Assembly (NCBI GenBank): GCA_964462035.1
Contig: CAYXAP010000001.1
Location: 310,001 to 374,000, forward strand
From: UBA1660 sp964462035
GTDB taxonomy: Bacteria; Myxococcota_A; Polyangia; Polyangiales; Houyiibacteriaceae
DNA: 64,000 nt
Direction: 5' to 3'
Shown here: positions 17,269 through 24,992 of the stretch, piece by piece
Layout of the letters: each line of letters opens with the position of its first letter
How positions within the stretch are numbered: position 1 is the stretch's first letter
Position numbers and translations under genes: made by a program
The notes under the pieces: model-generated
What the model saw: only the letters and a program-made list of their open reading frames with translations
The model's database searches: none
Told to the model about the DNA's origin: nothing

Positions 17269-18885
17269 TCAGGGGACCGCAGCGACCTCCTCGATCATCT
17301 CGATGAGCGTGGTCAGCTGGAAGGGCTTTCCGAGCTGAAAGACGTCCGAGAGGGTCGAGGCCACGTCCTCGGTGACCCCTCCGCTCATCACCACGAACCG
17401 GTTCACCAGCGAGGGCCGATGCGTCATCAGCCAGCGGTAGACTTGGCTACCGTCCAGGTCGGGCATCGCGTGATCACAGAGCACCACGTCGAAGTCGACC
17501 CCCTGCGAGAGGATATCCAGCGCGGCCCTTCCCCCTTGGGCGACGGTCACGTCATGGTGATTGCGCAACAGTCGAGAGACCGCCTTCAGGATGGGTAACT
17601 CGTCGTCCACGACCAGCACTCTCCGTCGAGGAGGGTGGATCGAGCGCTTCCGCGCGTCCTCGTGAGTCACGTCGCGGTCGCTCGGGGGAAGGGTGATCGT
17701 GAACGTCGAGCCATCGCCAGGGGTGCTGACGGCTGTCAGGCTTCCCCCATGGCCCTTGATGATGCCCTGACAGAGAGCCAGCCCGAGCCCGGTTCCCTGC
17801 GAGCGGTCCTTGGTGGTGTAGAAGGGATCGAAGACCCTGCGCAGCACCGCCGGAGGCATGCCGGGCCCATCGTCGATGACCTGGATTTCCACCATCTGGT
17901 CGCGCATGCGTGTCTCGATGCGGATCAGCCCCCTGCCCACGGGTCCGATGGCTTGAGCCGCGTTCAGAAGCAGGTTCACCAGGACTTGCGTCAACTGGCC
18001 GGGGTAGCCGAACACTTTGGGCAGTGACTGGATGTCCAGCTCGAGCTCGCAGTGTCCTCGCCACTGATGCGTCGTCAGCCGAACTGCGTCGTGGATGGTC
18101 TGCTCCACGTCCAGCACCGTGCGTGGTTGCTCCTCGTCGGCCCGCGCGAATGCGTTGAGGCGTCCGACGATCCGCGCGATGCGATCGGCTCCATCCTGGC
18201 AGTCGACCAGGATCGGTTCGATTATGTCGCGGAAGGACTGGTCGCGGGCCTGCCGCGTGACCCAGTCCTGCAGCGCCTGCAGGTTCATGTGGAGGACCGT
18301 CAGCGGGTTGTTCACCTCATGGGCGATTCCCGCAGCCAAGAGACCGATGGAGCGAAGCCGGTCGTTCTGAAGAAGCTCGCGTCGGACACGCGACTCGCTG
18401 ACCCGTAGCATCGCCAGCTCGACGGCCTGGGCGAGGGAGCGGGGGCTCAGCTGACCCTTCTCGAGGTACTCCTGCGCTCCGAGGCGCACGCAGCTCCCGG
18501 CGATTGCGGCGTCGTCGAAGCCGGTGAGCACCACGACCGGGACGTCCGGCGCGACCTCCCGCAGTCGCACCACCGTCTCGGTGCCCCGTACGTCGGGCAG
18601 CCCCAGATCCAAGAGGACGCAGTCGATGGGCTCCTCGCGGAGGATCGCCGTGGCACTCGACAGCCGGGGGGTGACGAGCAACTCGACGTCCAGGTAGCTG
18701 TCTTCGAAGTGCTCTGCGACGAGGTCTGCGTCGCCCGCGTTGTCCTCCACGATGAGGATTCGCTTCGTGTCGCCTTCGAGTCGGCGGCCACCACGTCGCT
18801 CGCGCGCGATGTAGGTTCCACTGGACCCCTCATTCGCGAGGGGACGATCGGGGAACGAGCTCGCGTGCCAGCTGGAGCCAGCCAT
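17269..18885 (-). CDS. Hybrid histidine kinase: REC-HisKA-HATPase-REC
   Basis: This encodes 538 residues from the ATG at 18885 (MAGSSWHASSF). Starts at 18915 or 18957 are also possible; all overlap the end of the receiver gene upstream, and 18885 overlaps it least (56 bases). Domain order: receiver (KRILIVEDN; phosphoacceptor Asp in VLLDLGLPD), HisKA with GIAHEVNNPL, HATPase with N box NLLLNAAQAI, G1 DDGPGM and G2 GTGLGLALCQG, then a second receiver (RVLVVDDELP, LCDHAMPD, LGKPF). No membrane segment, so it is cytosolic. Its N-terminal receiver makes it a likely integrator of the kinase encoded divergently at 19243. It is transcribed after the stand-alone receiver. Confidence 0.88.
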   Translation of the reverse strand: MAGSSWHASSFPDRPLANEGSSGTYIARERRGGRRLEGDTKRILIVEDNAGDADLVAEHFEDSYLDVELLVTPRLSSATAILREEPIDCVLLDLGLPDVRGTETVVRLREVAPDVPVVVLTGFDDAAIAGSCVRLGAQEYLEKGQLSPRSLAQAVELAMLRVSESRVRRELLQNDRLRSIGLLAAGIAHEVNNPLTVLHMNLQALQDWVTRQARDQSFRDIIEPILVDCQDGADRIARIVGRLNAFARADEEQPRTVLDVEQTIHDAVRLTTHQWRGHCELELDIQSLPKVFGYPGQLTQVLVNLLLNAAQAIGPVGRGLIRIETRMRDQMVEIQVIDDGPGMPPAVLRRVFDPFYTTKDRSQGTGLGLALCQGIIKGHGGSLTAVSTPGDGSTFTITLPPSDRDVTHEDARKRSIHPPRRRVLVVDDELPILKAVSRLLRNHHDVTVAQGGRAALDILSQGVDFDVVLCDHAMPDLDGSQVYRWLMTHRPSLVNRFVVMSGGVTEDVASTLSDVFQLGKPFQLTTLIEMIEEVAAVP

Positions 18886-19228
18886 CGATCGTGAAGGGTT
18901 TGCGGAGATATCCATGGATCGGGTGTCGGAGTGCACGTTCGATGTCATGAGGGGCACCGGACGAGCTCAGGACGTAGAGCCGGAGTGTCTCGAGAGTGCC
19001 GTCGCCAGCCAGCCGCTCGAGGAGGTCGTGTCCATCATGAGGGCCCAGGCGCAGGTCCATCAGGACCAGGTCCCACTCGCCTTCGTCGAGTGCTTCGCAG
19101 CACGCGGCCGGAGTCGAGACGACGGTGCACTCGGCGTCTGGGCAGACTTCCCCGAACGCTTCGCTCAGCAACTCCGCGTCAGCGGCGTTGTCTTCGACGA
19201 AGAGAACGTAAATCCTACCTCCTTCCAC
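18830..19228 (-). CDS. Stand-alone response regulator receiver domain
   Basis: This encodes about 132 residues, a complete receiver: acidic pair in VLFVEDNAAD, phosphoacceptor Asp in DLVLMDLRLGP, Ser/Thr near VLSSSG, and Lys in YLRKPF. No output domain, so it should relay phosphate by protein contact (CheY/Spo0F-like, or the Rcp1-like group linked to bacteriophytochrome kinases). The start codon is odd: GTG at 19228 has no ribosome site, while a perfect GGAGGT lies inside the reading frame five bases downstream with only ATT (19213) close after it. The start lies 14 bases from the ATG of the divergent kinase. Confidence 0.85.
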   Translation of the reverse strand: MEGGRIYVLFVEDNAADAELLSEAFGEVCPDAECTVVSTPAACCEALDEGEWDLVLMDLRLGPHDGHDLLERLAGDGTLETLRLYVLSSSGAPHDIERALRHPIHGYLRKPFTIDGWLQLARELVPRSSPRE

Positions 19229-19242
19229 TCGAAAGGTATCGA

Positions 19243-20439
19243 ATGATCGAGTTCTTGTCGAAGCTCTTCACCGAAGACTTCATGCCGCACGGACACTGCT
19301 ATTTCTGGCGGCCCGACGTTCTCTGGCTGAACGTCCTATCCGATCTGGGCATCGCTCTCGCTTACTTCACCATTCCACTGGCGCTGATCGTCTTCGCCCG
19401 TCGGCGCCGCGACATCGCCTTCCGCAGCGTCTTCCTGCTCTTCAGTGCGTTCATCCTGGCGTGTGGTGCGACACACGCTTTCGACGTCTACACCGTGTGG
19501 AATCCGTACTACCGGGTGGAGGGCTTGCTCAAGCTCGTGACCGCCGTGATCTCGATCGCGACGTCGGCGTTGTTGTGGCGGATGCTGCCCGAAGCGCTCC
19601 GCCTGCCCAGCCCGGCTCAGCTCGCCGCGGCGAACGCAGAGCTCTCCACGGAGGTGGCTCGCCGCGAAGGGGCGGAGGCGAAGCTCCGCCGGGCCAACGA
19701 AGAGCTCGAGGCTCGAGTCGAAGAACGGACCGCGGCGTTGGCGCGCTCGAATCGCGACCTCCAACAGTTCGCATACGTGGCGTCCCACGATCTGCAGGAG
19801 CCGCTGCGGATGGTGTCCAGCTTCGTGGGGTTGCTGGAGCGACGGTACGGTAACGCACTCGATGCTCGTGGACGCCGCTACGTCGAGCACGCGGTCGAAG
19901 GTGCCCGACGCATGGGTCAGATGATGGACGACCTTCTCGAGCTCAGTCGGGCCGGCGAGCGCCTCGGCCCTCTGGAGCGGGTGGACTTGGACGGTTGTCT
20001 GGACGAGGCCATGGAAGGGTTGCAGCTCCAGTTGGGCGAGTCGGATGCGGTCGTGGTTCGACCGGAACGGCTACCGATCGTCCGGGCGCATGGACCACGG
20101 ATCAGCCGCTTGTTCACCAACCTCATCTCCAATGCGATCAAGTACTCGCCCGAACGACCGAGGATTACGATCACCGCCGAGCGCGACGGAGGGTGGTGGC
20201 GAGTCGGCGTGGCCGACGAGGGAATTGGAATCGCTCCCGAGTATCGTGAGGTGATCTGGGAGCCCTTCCGCCGTCTTCACACGCACGACGAGATCCCAGG
20301 GTCGGGGATGGGGCTGAGCATCTGCCGACGCATCGTCGAAGGCTGGGGTGGGGAGCTCACGCTCACGTCGACGGTTGGCGCGGGCTCGTCGTTCGAGTTC
20401 ACGGTTCCCGGCATCGAGGAGACCGAAGGCACGCCGTAG
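19243..20439 (+). CDS. Ethylene-receptor-like membrane histidine kinase
   Basis: This encodes 398 residues, starting at ATG 19243 (AAAGG ribosome site). The N-terminal three-helix domain (about 18-115) matches the plant ETR1 ethylene-binding domain: SDLGIALAYFTIPL (Asp34, Tyr41) and ILACGATH (Ile71, Cys74, His78). ETR1 uses Asp25, Tyr32, Ile62, Cys65 and His69, so all five residues align with one constant offset of nine; Cys and His are the copper(I) ligands that hold ethylene. A coiled-coil linker (about 125-170) leads to HisKA (SHDLQEPLRM, His182) and HATPase (N box NLISNAIKYS, G1 DEGIGI, G2 GSGMGLSI). There is no receiver, so the divergent receiver and hybrid kinase are the natural partners. 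Ethylene binding is inferred from residue conservation, not shown. Confidence 0.9.
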   Translation: MIEFLSKLFTEDFMPHGHCYFWRPDVLWLNVLSDLGIALAYFTIPLALIVFARRRRDIAFRSVFLLFSAFILACGATHAFDVYTVWNPYYRVEGLLKLVTAVISIATSALLWRMLPEALRLPSPAQLAAANAELSTEVARREGAEAKLRRANEELEARVEERTAALARSNRDLQQFAYVASHDLQEPLRMVSSFVGLLERRYGNALDARGRRYVEHAVEGARRMGQMMDDLLELSRAGERLGPLERVDLDGCLDEAMEGLQLQLGESDAVVVRPERLPIVRAHGPRISRLFTNLISNAIKYSPERPRITITAERDGGWWRVGVADEGIGIAPEYREVIWEPFRRLHTHDEIPGSGMGLSICRRIVEGWGGELTLTSTVGAGSSFEFTVPGIEETEGTP

Positions 20440-20461
20440 TCGACCACGGGGCCGGCTCACG

Positions 20462-20707
20462 TCAGCCGTCGATCACCCACGACTCGCGTTCGCTCTCGTC
20501 CAGCCAGCTTCGGAGCGAGGCTCGCACGGCCGCTCGGTGGGCGGCGCTCAGCCGCCCCCTGCTGGTGCGCCCTCGCAAGTGCACGGCGAAGGCCCCGCCT
20601 TCCAGCATCTCGATGGCGCAGACCAGGTCGGTCTCGCCGTCCGAGACCGTGAGCGTTCCGCCCCGGCCTCGGTGGTCGATGGTGAAGGTGAGGGCGGCGG
20701 TGTTCAT
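20462..20707 (-). CDS. Small hypothetical protein
   Basis: This encodes 81 residues from ATG 20707 and ends just short of the convergent kinase gene. The N-terminal half looks beta-stranded (ALTFTIDHRGRGGTLTVSDG, DLVCAIEMLEGGAF); the C-terminal half is an Arg-rich helix ending WLDESERESWVIDG. I recognise no family. It starts 13 bases after the stop of the large flippase-transferase gene on the same strand, so the pair is probably an operon. Confidence 0.55.
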   Translation of the reverse strand: MNTAALTFTIDHRGRGGTLTVSDGETDLVCAIEMLEGGAFAVHLRGRTSRGRLSAAHRAAVRASLRSWLDESERESWVIDG

Positions 20708-20720
20708 GGCACCGCCGGTC

Positions 20721-23700
20721 TCAGTCGCAGAAGTTGGAGAAGCCCTGCTCGCAGCAGGCCTCGCGCGACCAATAGCCGAGGTTGCAGTTGGCCTCGATCT
20801 CCTCGGGGCTCAGCTCGCGGGTCACGGTCTCGGCCGCTCCCTCGCTGGCGCGGGCGCGCTCCCGCTCGAGGGTCTCTCGCATCGGAGCGACCTCGGACTC
20901 GTCCTCGGCGCGGTTGCTCTCCTCGCCCGGGTCCAGGTCCACGCGGTAGAGCTCGGTCGGCTCGAGACCGCGCGGGTTGCCCTCGTTGGCCACGATGAGC
21001 TTCCACTCGTCCGTGCCGCGACGCTCGCGGACGCTCTCGAGCACGTTCCCCTCGTGGCTCTCCTCGGCGTAGACCACATCGGTGCCTTCGAAGATGTCGC
21101 CGCCCTGCACCCCCTCCGGCACGTCGACGTCGAGCTGCTTGAGGAGGCTGGGCATGAGATCGATGCTCTGCACCCAGTGGCGCACCGTGGTGCCGCCGCG
21201 CTGGTTGCCCGGGAGCTTCACGAAGAGCGGCACGCGGACCTGCTCGTCGTAGAGCGTGGTGCCGTGCCAGAAGCCGCCGTGGTCACAGAACTCCTCGCCG
21301 TGGTCCGCGGTGATGATGATCGTGGTGTCCTCGTAGAGGCCGGCGTCCTTCAGCTCCTGCACCAGGTTGCCGAAGTGCTCGTCCCAGTAGGTGATCTCAC
21401 CGTCGTACATGCGGCGGAGCTGGGGCGCCTCTTCCGGATCCGGGTGCTGGTGTGCCGCGCGGGCGTAGCCGTTGCCGTCGTAGGGGTGCACGAAGTAAGG
21501 GTCGTGGGGGTCCATGTAACCGACGAACCAGAAGAAGGGCTTGCCCTCCTCGGCGTTGCCCATCCACTCGCCGAGTCGGCGGTTGACGACCTCGGCGTCC
21601 TGGTAGGCGCCACCCGGGTAGACCACGTCGGCGATGGCGTAGGCCTTCTCGACCACCCGGCGGAGTACCTGGTGGAGCAGGAGCTTGGAGCCGGAGTCGT
21701 CGGCGCCGAGCACGTGGTCGGGCTCGAGGAACTCGTAGTGATCGAAGCCCTGCTGGAAGTTGTAGTAGGGCGCCACGTTGAAGTTCGTGACCAGGCCGCG
21801 CGTGTGATAGCCGGCCTCCTGCATCGCCTCCGGGAGGGTGACGATCTCGTCGGGGAGCGAGTCGGCCTTGCCCATCACGCCGTGGTTCGTCGGCAGGCGG
21901 CCGCTGAGGATCGACGCGAAGCTCGGGCGGGTCCAGCTCGCGTTGGCGAAGGCCTGGTCGAAGCGGATGGCGTCGGCAGCGAACGCCTCGAGGTTCGGCG
22001 TGTTGCCGGTCTCGTAGCCGTAGGCTGGCAGGTGGTCGGCGCGGAGCGTGTCCACCACGATGAAGATGACGTTGTTCTGGTCGGCGGAAGGGGCGGCATG
22101 GGAGCCGTCCTCGGCCGCGGCGTGCTCGCCGCCCAGCACCGCGAAGAGCGCGAGCGCGCCGCAGACGGCGCCGGCGACCACCGGGCTGCCCCAGGCGCGG
22201 AGCATGATGCGGCCGCCCTTGCGGGCGAGCAGGAAGCGGAAGGCGAAGCTCAGCGCCAGGTAGACGAGGCCGGCAGCGAGCATGCAGCCGAGCGCGACCC
22301 CGAGGCCCTTGGCGCTCTTCATCACGAGCTCCTCGTGGAAGATGTCGCGACGCACGCGGAAGATGCCGATGACGAACGCGAAGCTGGCCACGAAGAACGC
22401 GAGCAGTCGGGCGTAGGCGTCCGACTCCTTCATCGCCTCGCGCTTCATGAAGCGGCCGCTGAGCGCCAGGAACCAGGCGAAGCCGGCGCACGCGAGCGCA
22501 CAGAAGACGCCGTAGAGGACCGCGCCGTAGGCGAGCACGCTGGTGGACGCGCCGGCGGCGGAGCTCATGAGGATGACCGCGCCCTCGGTGATGCCGATGA
22601 TCATGCCGGCGACCAGGCCGGCGCCGAGGCCGATGGTGATCGCGCGGACGGGCTTCGGCTGCAGGTCGAGGGGGACCTCTTCGATGGCCTCGATGGCCTG
22701 CTGCTCGGCCTCGACCTCGTCCACCTCGATCTCGGGCTGATAGTCAGAGCGACGAGCCAGGAAGATGGGGCCACCGAACGCGCTCACGAACATCTCGCAG
22801 GCGAAGCCGATCGACGGGATGAGTACCGCCAACGCGAGCGGTAGACCGATCGCGTCGCTCGTGTAGAGCGCCACGGCGGCGGTCTCACGCAGCCCGATCC
22901 CGTTGATGGATGCCGGTACCAGGGTCGCGAGGATCTGCAGGTTCGAGGCGAAGAAGACCTCGCCGACGCTGAGCTCGACGTTGAGCGCGCGGCTCGCGCA
23001 GACGTAGATCATGCCGTTGAAGGCGTGGACGCCGACACCGAACGCGAACGCGCGGAAGAGCAGCAGCCCCTTGCCTTCGTACGCCCGGATGGCGACCACC
23101 AGAGTCTGGACCCGGTTCTGAATGGCTGCGGGCAGGAAGCGGGCGGCCCAGAGGAAGAGGCCGGGCTTGGCGAGCACGGTCATCGCGACGGCGATGACGG
23201 CGACGAAGAATCCGCTGACGATGAGCACGCCATCGGTGCCGATGAAGCGGTGGCCGTAGAGGAGCGAGCCCGCGATGATCACGACCCCGAGGGCCATTTG
23301 ACCGAGGAAGACCTCGACACCGATCGTGGCCGCGGCGCGCGCGGCCTTGCCGGTGTGCTTGGCGACGTCGTAGATGCGCCACCCACCGAAGCCGGTGAAT
23401 CCGCCGGGCGTGAACGCGCCCCAGAAGCGCGCGATCATCAGTGAGCCGATGAGGAATCGCCAGCTCGGGCGGATTCCCTGACCGGAGAGGAGGGTGCGCC
23501 ACCGGAGGACGGCGAACGACATGGCCACGAGCAGCATCCCGATGGACGCGGCGATCCAGCCCCATTGCAGATCGGCGAGGTGGTCGCCGATGCTGTCCAT
23601 GCCGTCGCGCATGGCGACCTTGCGGTAGACCCAGGCCAACGCGCCGACGGTGAACGCCAGCTTCAGGAAGAAGAAGAGCCCCTTCTTCCAGCCCTTCTTC

Positions 23701-23780
23701 TGGGCCTTGGCCTCGTCCGTGCCGTTGGTCTCGCCGGTCGCCTCGCCCGGCGCCGTGCTCGTCTCGTTCTCTTCGGTCAT
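20721..23780 (-). CDS. LPG-synthase-type membrane domain fused to alkaline-phosphatase-superfamily transferase
   Basis: This encodes 1019 residues. After a charged N-terminus comes a multi-helix region (about 30-345) matching the integral-membrane part of lysylphosphatidylglycerol synthases/UPF0104 (GGFTGFGGWRIYDVAKHTGK, LVPASINGIGLRETAAV). More helices span about 375-550. From about 565 to 1000 is a periplasmic alkaline-phosphatase/sulfatase domain: IFIVVDTLRADH metal site, then NASWTRPSFASILSGR and ITADHGEEFCDHGG. At the nucleophile position of the sulfatase C/S-x-P-x-R motif there is Thr (TRPSF near 616), so formylglycine cannot form; a Thr nucleophile is typical of phosphoethanolamine or phosphoglycerol transferases. 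A role in moving and modifying an envelope lipid or polymer is inferred. GAGGG precedes the ATG. Confidence 0.82.
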   Translation of the reverse strand: MTEENETSTAPGEATGETNGTDEAKAQKKGWKKGLFFFLKLAFTVGALAWVYRKVAMRDGMDSIGDHLADLQWGWIAASIGMLLVAMSFAVLRWRTLLSGQGIRPSWRFLIGSLMIARFWGAFTPGGFTGFGGWRIYDVAKHTGKAARAAATIGVEVFLGQMALGVVIIAGSLLYGHRFIGTDGVLIVSGFFVAVIAVAMTVLAKPGLFLWAARFLPAAIQNRVQTLVVAIRAYEGKGLLLFRAFAFGVGVHAFNGMIYVCASRALNVELSVGEVFFASNLQILATLVPASINGIGLRETAAVALYTSDAIGLPLALAVLIPSIGFACEMFVSAFGGPIFLARRSDYQPEIEVDEVEAEQQAIEAIEEVPLDLQPKPVRAITIGLGAGLVAGMIIGITEGAVILMSSAAGASTSVLAYGAVLYGVFCALACAGFAWFLALSGRFMKREAMKESDAYARLLAFFVASFAFVIGIFRVRRDIFHEELVMKSAKGLGVALGCMLAAGLVYLALSFAFRFLLARKGGRIMLRAWGSPVVAGAVCGALALFAVLGGEHAAAEDGSHAAPSADQNNVIFIVVDTLRADHLPAYGYETGNTPNLEAFAADAIRFDQAFANASWTRPSFASILSGRLPTNHGVMGKADSLPDEIVTLPEAMQEAGYHTRGLVTNFNVAPYYNFQQGFDHYEFLEPDHVLGADDSGSKLLLHQVLRRVVEKAYAIADVVYPGGAYQDAEVVNRRLGEWMGNAEEGKPFFWFVGYMDPHDPYFVHPYDGNGYARAAHQHPDPEEAPQLRRMYDGEITYWDEHFGNLVQELKDAGLYEDTTIIITADHGEEFCDHGGFWHGTTLYDEQVRVPLFVKLPGNQRGGTTVRHWVQSIDLMPSLLKQLDVDVPEGVQGGDIFEGTDVVYAEESHEGNVLESVRERRGTDEWKLIVANEGNPRGLEPTELYRVDLDPGEESNRAEDESEVAPMRETLERERARASEGAAETVTRELSPEEIEANCNLGYWSREACCEQGFSNFCD

Positions 23781-23809
23781 CTGCCCTCGCGGATTCGCCC
23801 GTCCACGTC

Positions 23810-23829
23810 ACCGTTCCGAATGAAACGGT
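23810..23829. promoter_or_regulatory. Inverted repeat in the 23781-23945 divergent promoter region
   Basis: ACCGTT and AACGGT form perfect 6-bp arms around eight bases, about 30-50 bases upstream of the large membrane gene and in the 165-base region it shares with the gene at 23946. Its position and symmetry suit an operator. No linked regulator gene is seen. Confidence 0.35.
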
Positions 23830-23945
23830 CTGGACCCGAGAGCGGATTCCGCGCGCGGGTCCGTGTCCACGGCTAGCTCGACCGATCCAGGGGGTCAACT
23901 TCCTGGCAGGCCGGACCGGCCCTCATCGGGCGTAGACTCCAGGTC

Positions 23946-24989
23946 ATGCCCTACGCCACCGCCGAGGAGGTCCGCGCGATCGTCGAGCTCATGGCCGACC
24001 CCGCCGTGCCCGTCGACCGGATGATGATCGACGGCATGGGCATGGCTCTGCCCCACCTGCGCCGGCCGCGGGACCAGCGTGGCGAGTGGAACGTCGCGCG
24101 TTATCTCGTGATGCCACCGGCCCTGCGTGCCGCCTCGAGCTATCACGTCATCAGCGCCGAGATCGCCAACGGCGGCGAAGACCAGCTGGTCTGGAACCAG
24201 ACCGCCATCCTGCCCGCCATGATCGAGGCGTTCCTGCACGTGGGCGCGGAGCATTCCGCCGCCTACCTGGCGGCGCTGGCGATGGAGCTGCTCGAGGGCG
24301 AGCCGGACTCCGACCGGGAAGCGGTCGAGGCGTTCATGGCCTTCCGAAAGCGTCTCGGCGACCGCGTGTGGGACGACGACGTGGACGTCCGGGGCGACGT
24401 GGCCGACGCGATCTTGGTCCACGCGCGGAGCCATCCGGAGGAGTTCGTGGTGGAGCCCGTCGAGCAGATCGCGTGGAGCGATGGCCGCACCGAGTTCCGG
24501 AGCACCATCCTCCGATTCCCGGACGGGCGCCACGAGGTCCAGGTCGACGTGCGCGTGGCCGACGAGCACTACGAGTGGGTCGAGCTCCCGCGGGACGCGG
24601 AGCGTCCAGCCACGCTCGAAGAGGCCCGTGCGATCGCCCTCCGCGAGCGCCAGGCGCGCAGCGCTTCGCCGACCCACCTGACCTACACGGTCAGCTCCTG
24701 CTCGCGCGACGGCGACGGCCGCTACCGGCTCTACCCCGAGCTCGCCCCGGACCGTCTGCCGGTCGGCGCTCGCCTCCGGCTGCGCATCCGCTTTCCCGAC
24801 GACGATCCGAGCGATGTCGCCGGCGAGACGATCGAGACTCCCGGCGTCGTGGAGCTCGACACGCTGCTCGACCCGAGCATCCGTGTGGTGGCCGCGGCCG
24901 ACGCCGCGATCCCACCGTCGACCAAGAACCCGCACGTCCATCCCTTCTGGGGCTCCGGCTGGGAGGTCGAGTGCGAGGTGGTCGACTGA
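23946..24989 (+). CDS. DUF4375/DMP19-like hypothetical protein
   Basis: This encodes 347 residues, cytosolic. The N-terminal third has a helical pattern with NGGEDQLVWNQTAILPAMIE and a following helix HVGAEHSAAYLAALAME, which resembles the DUF4375/DMP19-like fold in which a GGxxQ(F/W)xxN motif is conserved. The rest is unassigned and beta-rich (VRVADEHYEWVELPRDAE, TYTVSSCSRDGDGRYRLYP). No function is known. The gene is convergent with the lipoprotein at 24993, with three bases between the stop codons, and divergent from the large membrane gene. Confidence 0.65.
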   Translation: MPYATAEEVRAIVELMADPAVPVDRMMIDGMGMALPHLRRPRDQRGEWNVARYLVMPPALRAASSYHVISAEIANGGEDQLVWNQTAILPAMIEAFLHVGAEHSAAYLAALAMELLEGEPDSDREAVEAFMAFRKRLGDRVWDDDVDVRGDVADAILVHARSHPEEFVVEPVEQIAWSDGRTEFRSTILRFPDGRHEVQVDVRVADEHYEWVELPRDAERPATLEEARAIALRERQARSASPTHLTYTVSSCSRDGDGRYRLYPELAPDRLPVGARLRLRIRFPDDDPSDVAGETIETPGVVELDTLLDPSIRVVAAADAAIPPSTKNPHVHPFWGSGWEVECEVVD

Positions 24990-24992
24990 TCG

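Noticed and set aside
21880..21960. Classical formylglycine sulfatase in the fusion protein
   Set aside because: The motif has Thr instead of Cys or Ser at the modified position, so sulfatase maturation is not possible.
20565..22844. Plus-strand open frame of about 759 residues
   Set aside because: Antisense to the large membrane fusion; composition is Val/Ala/Glu/Arg-biased as expected from the complement of a real GC-rich gene, with no domain.
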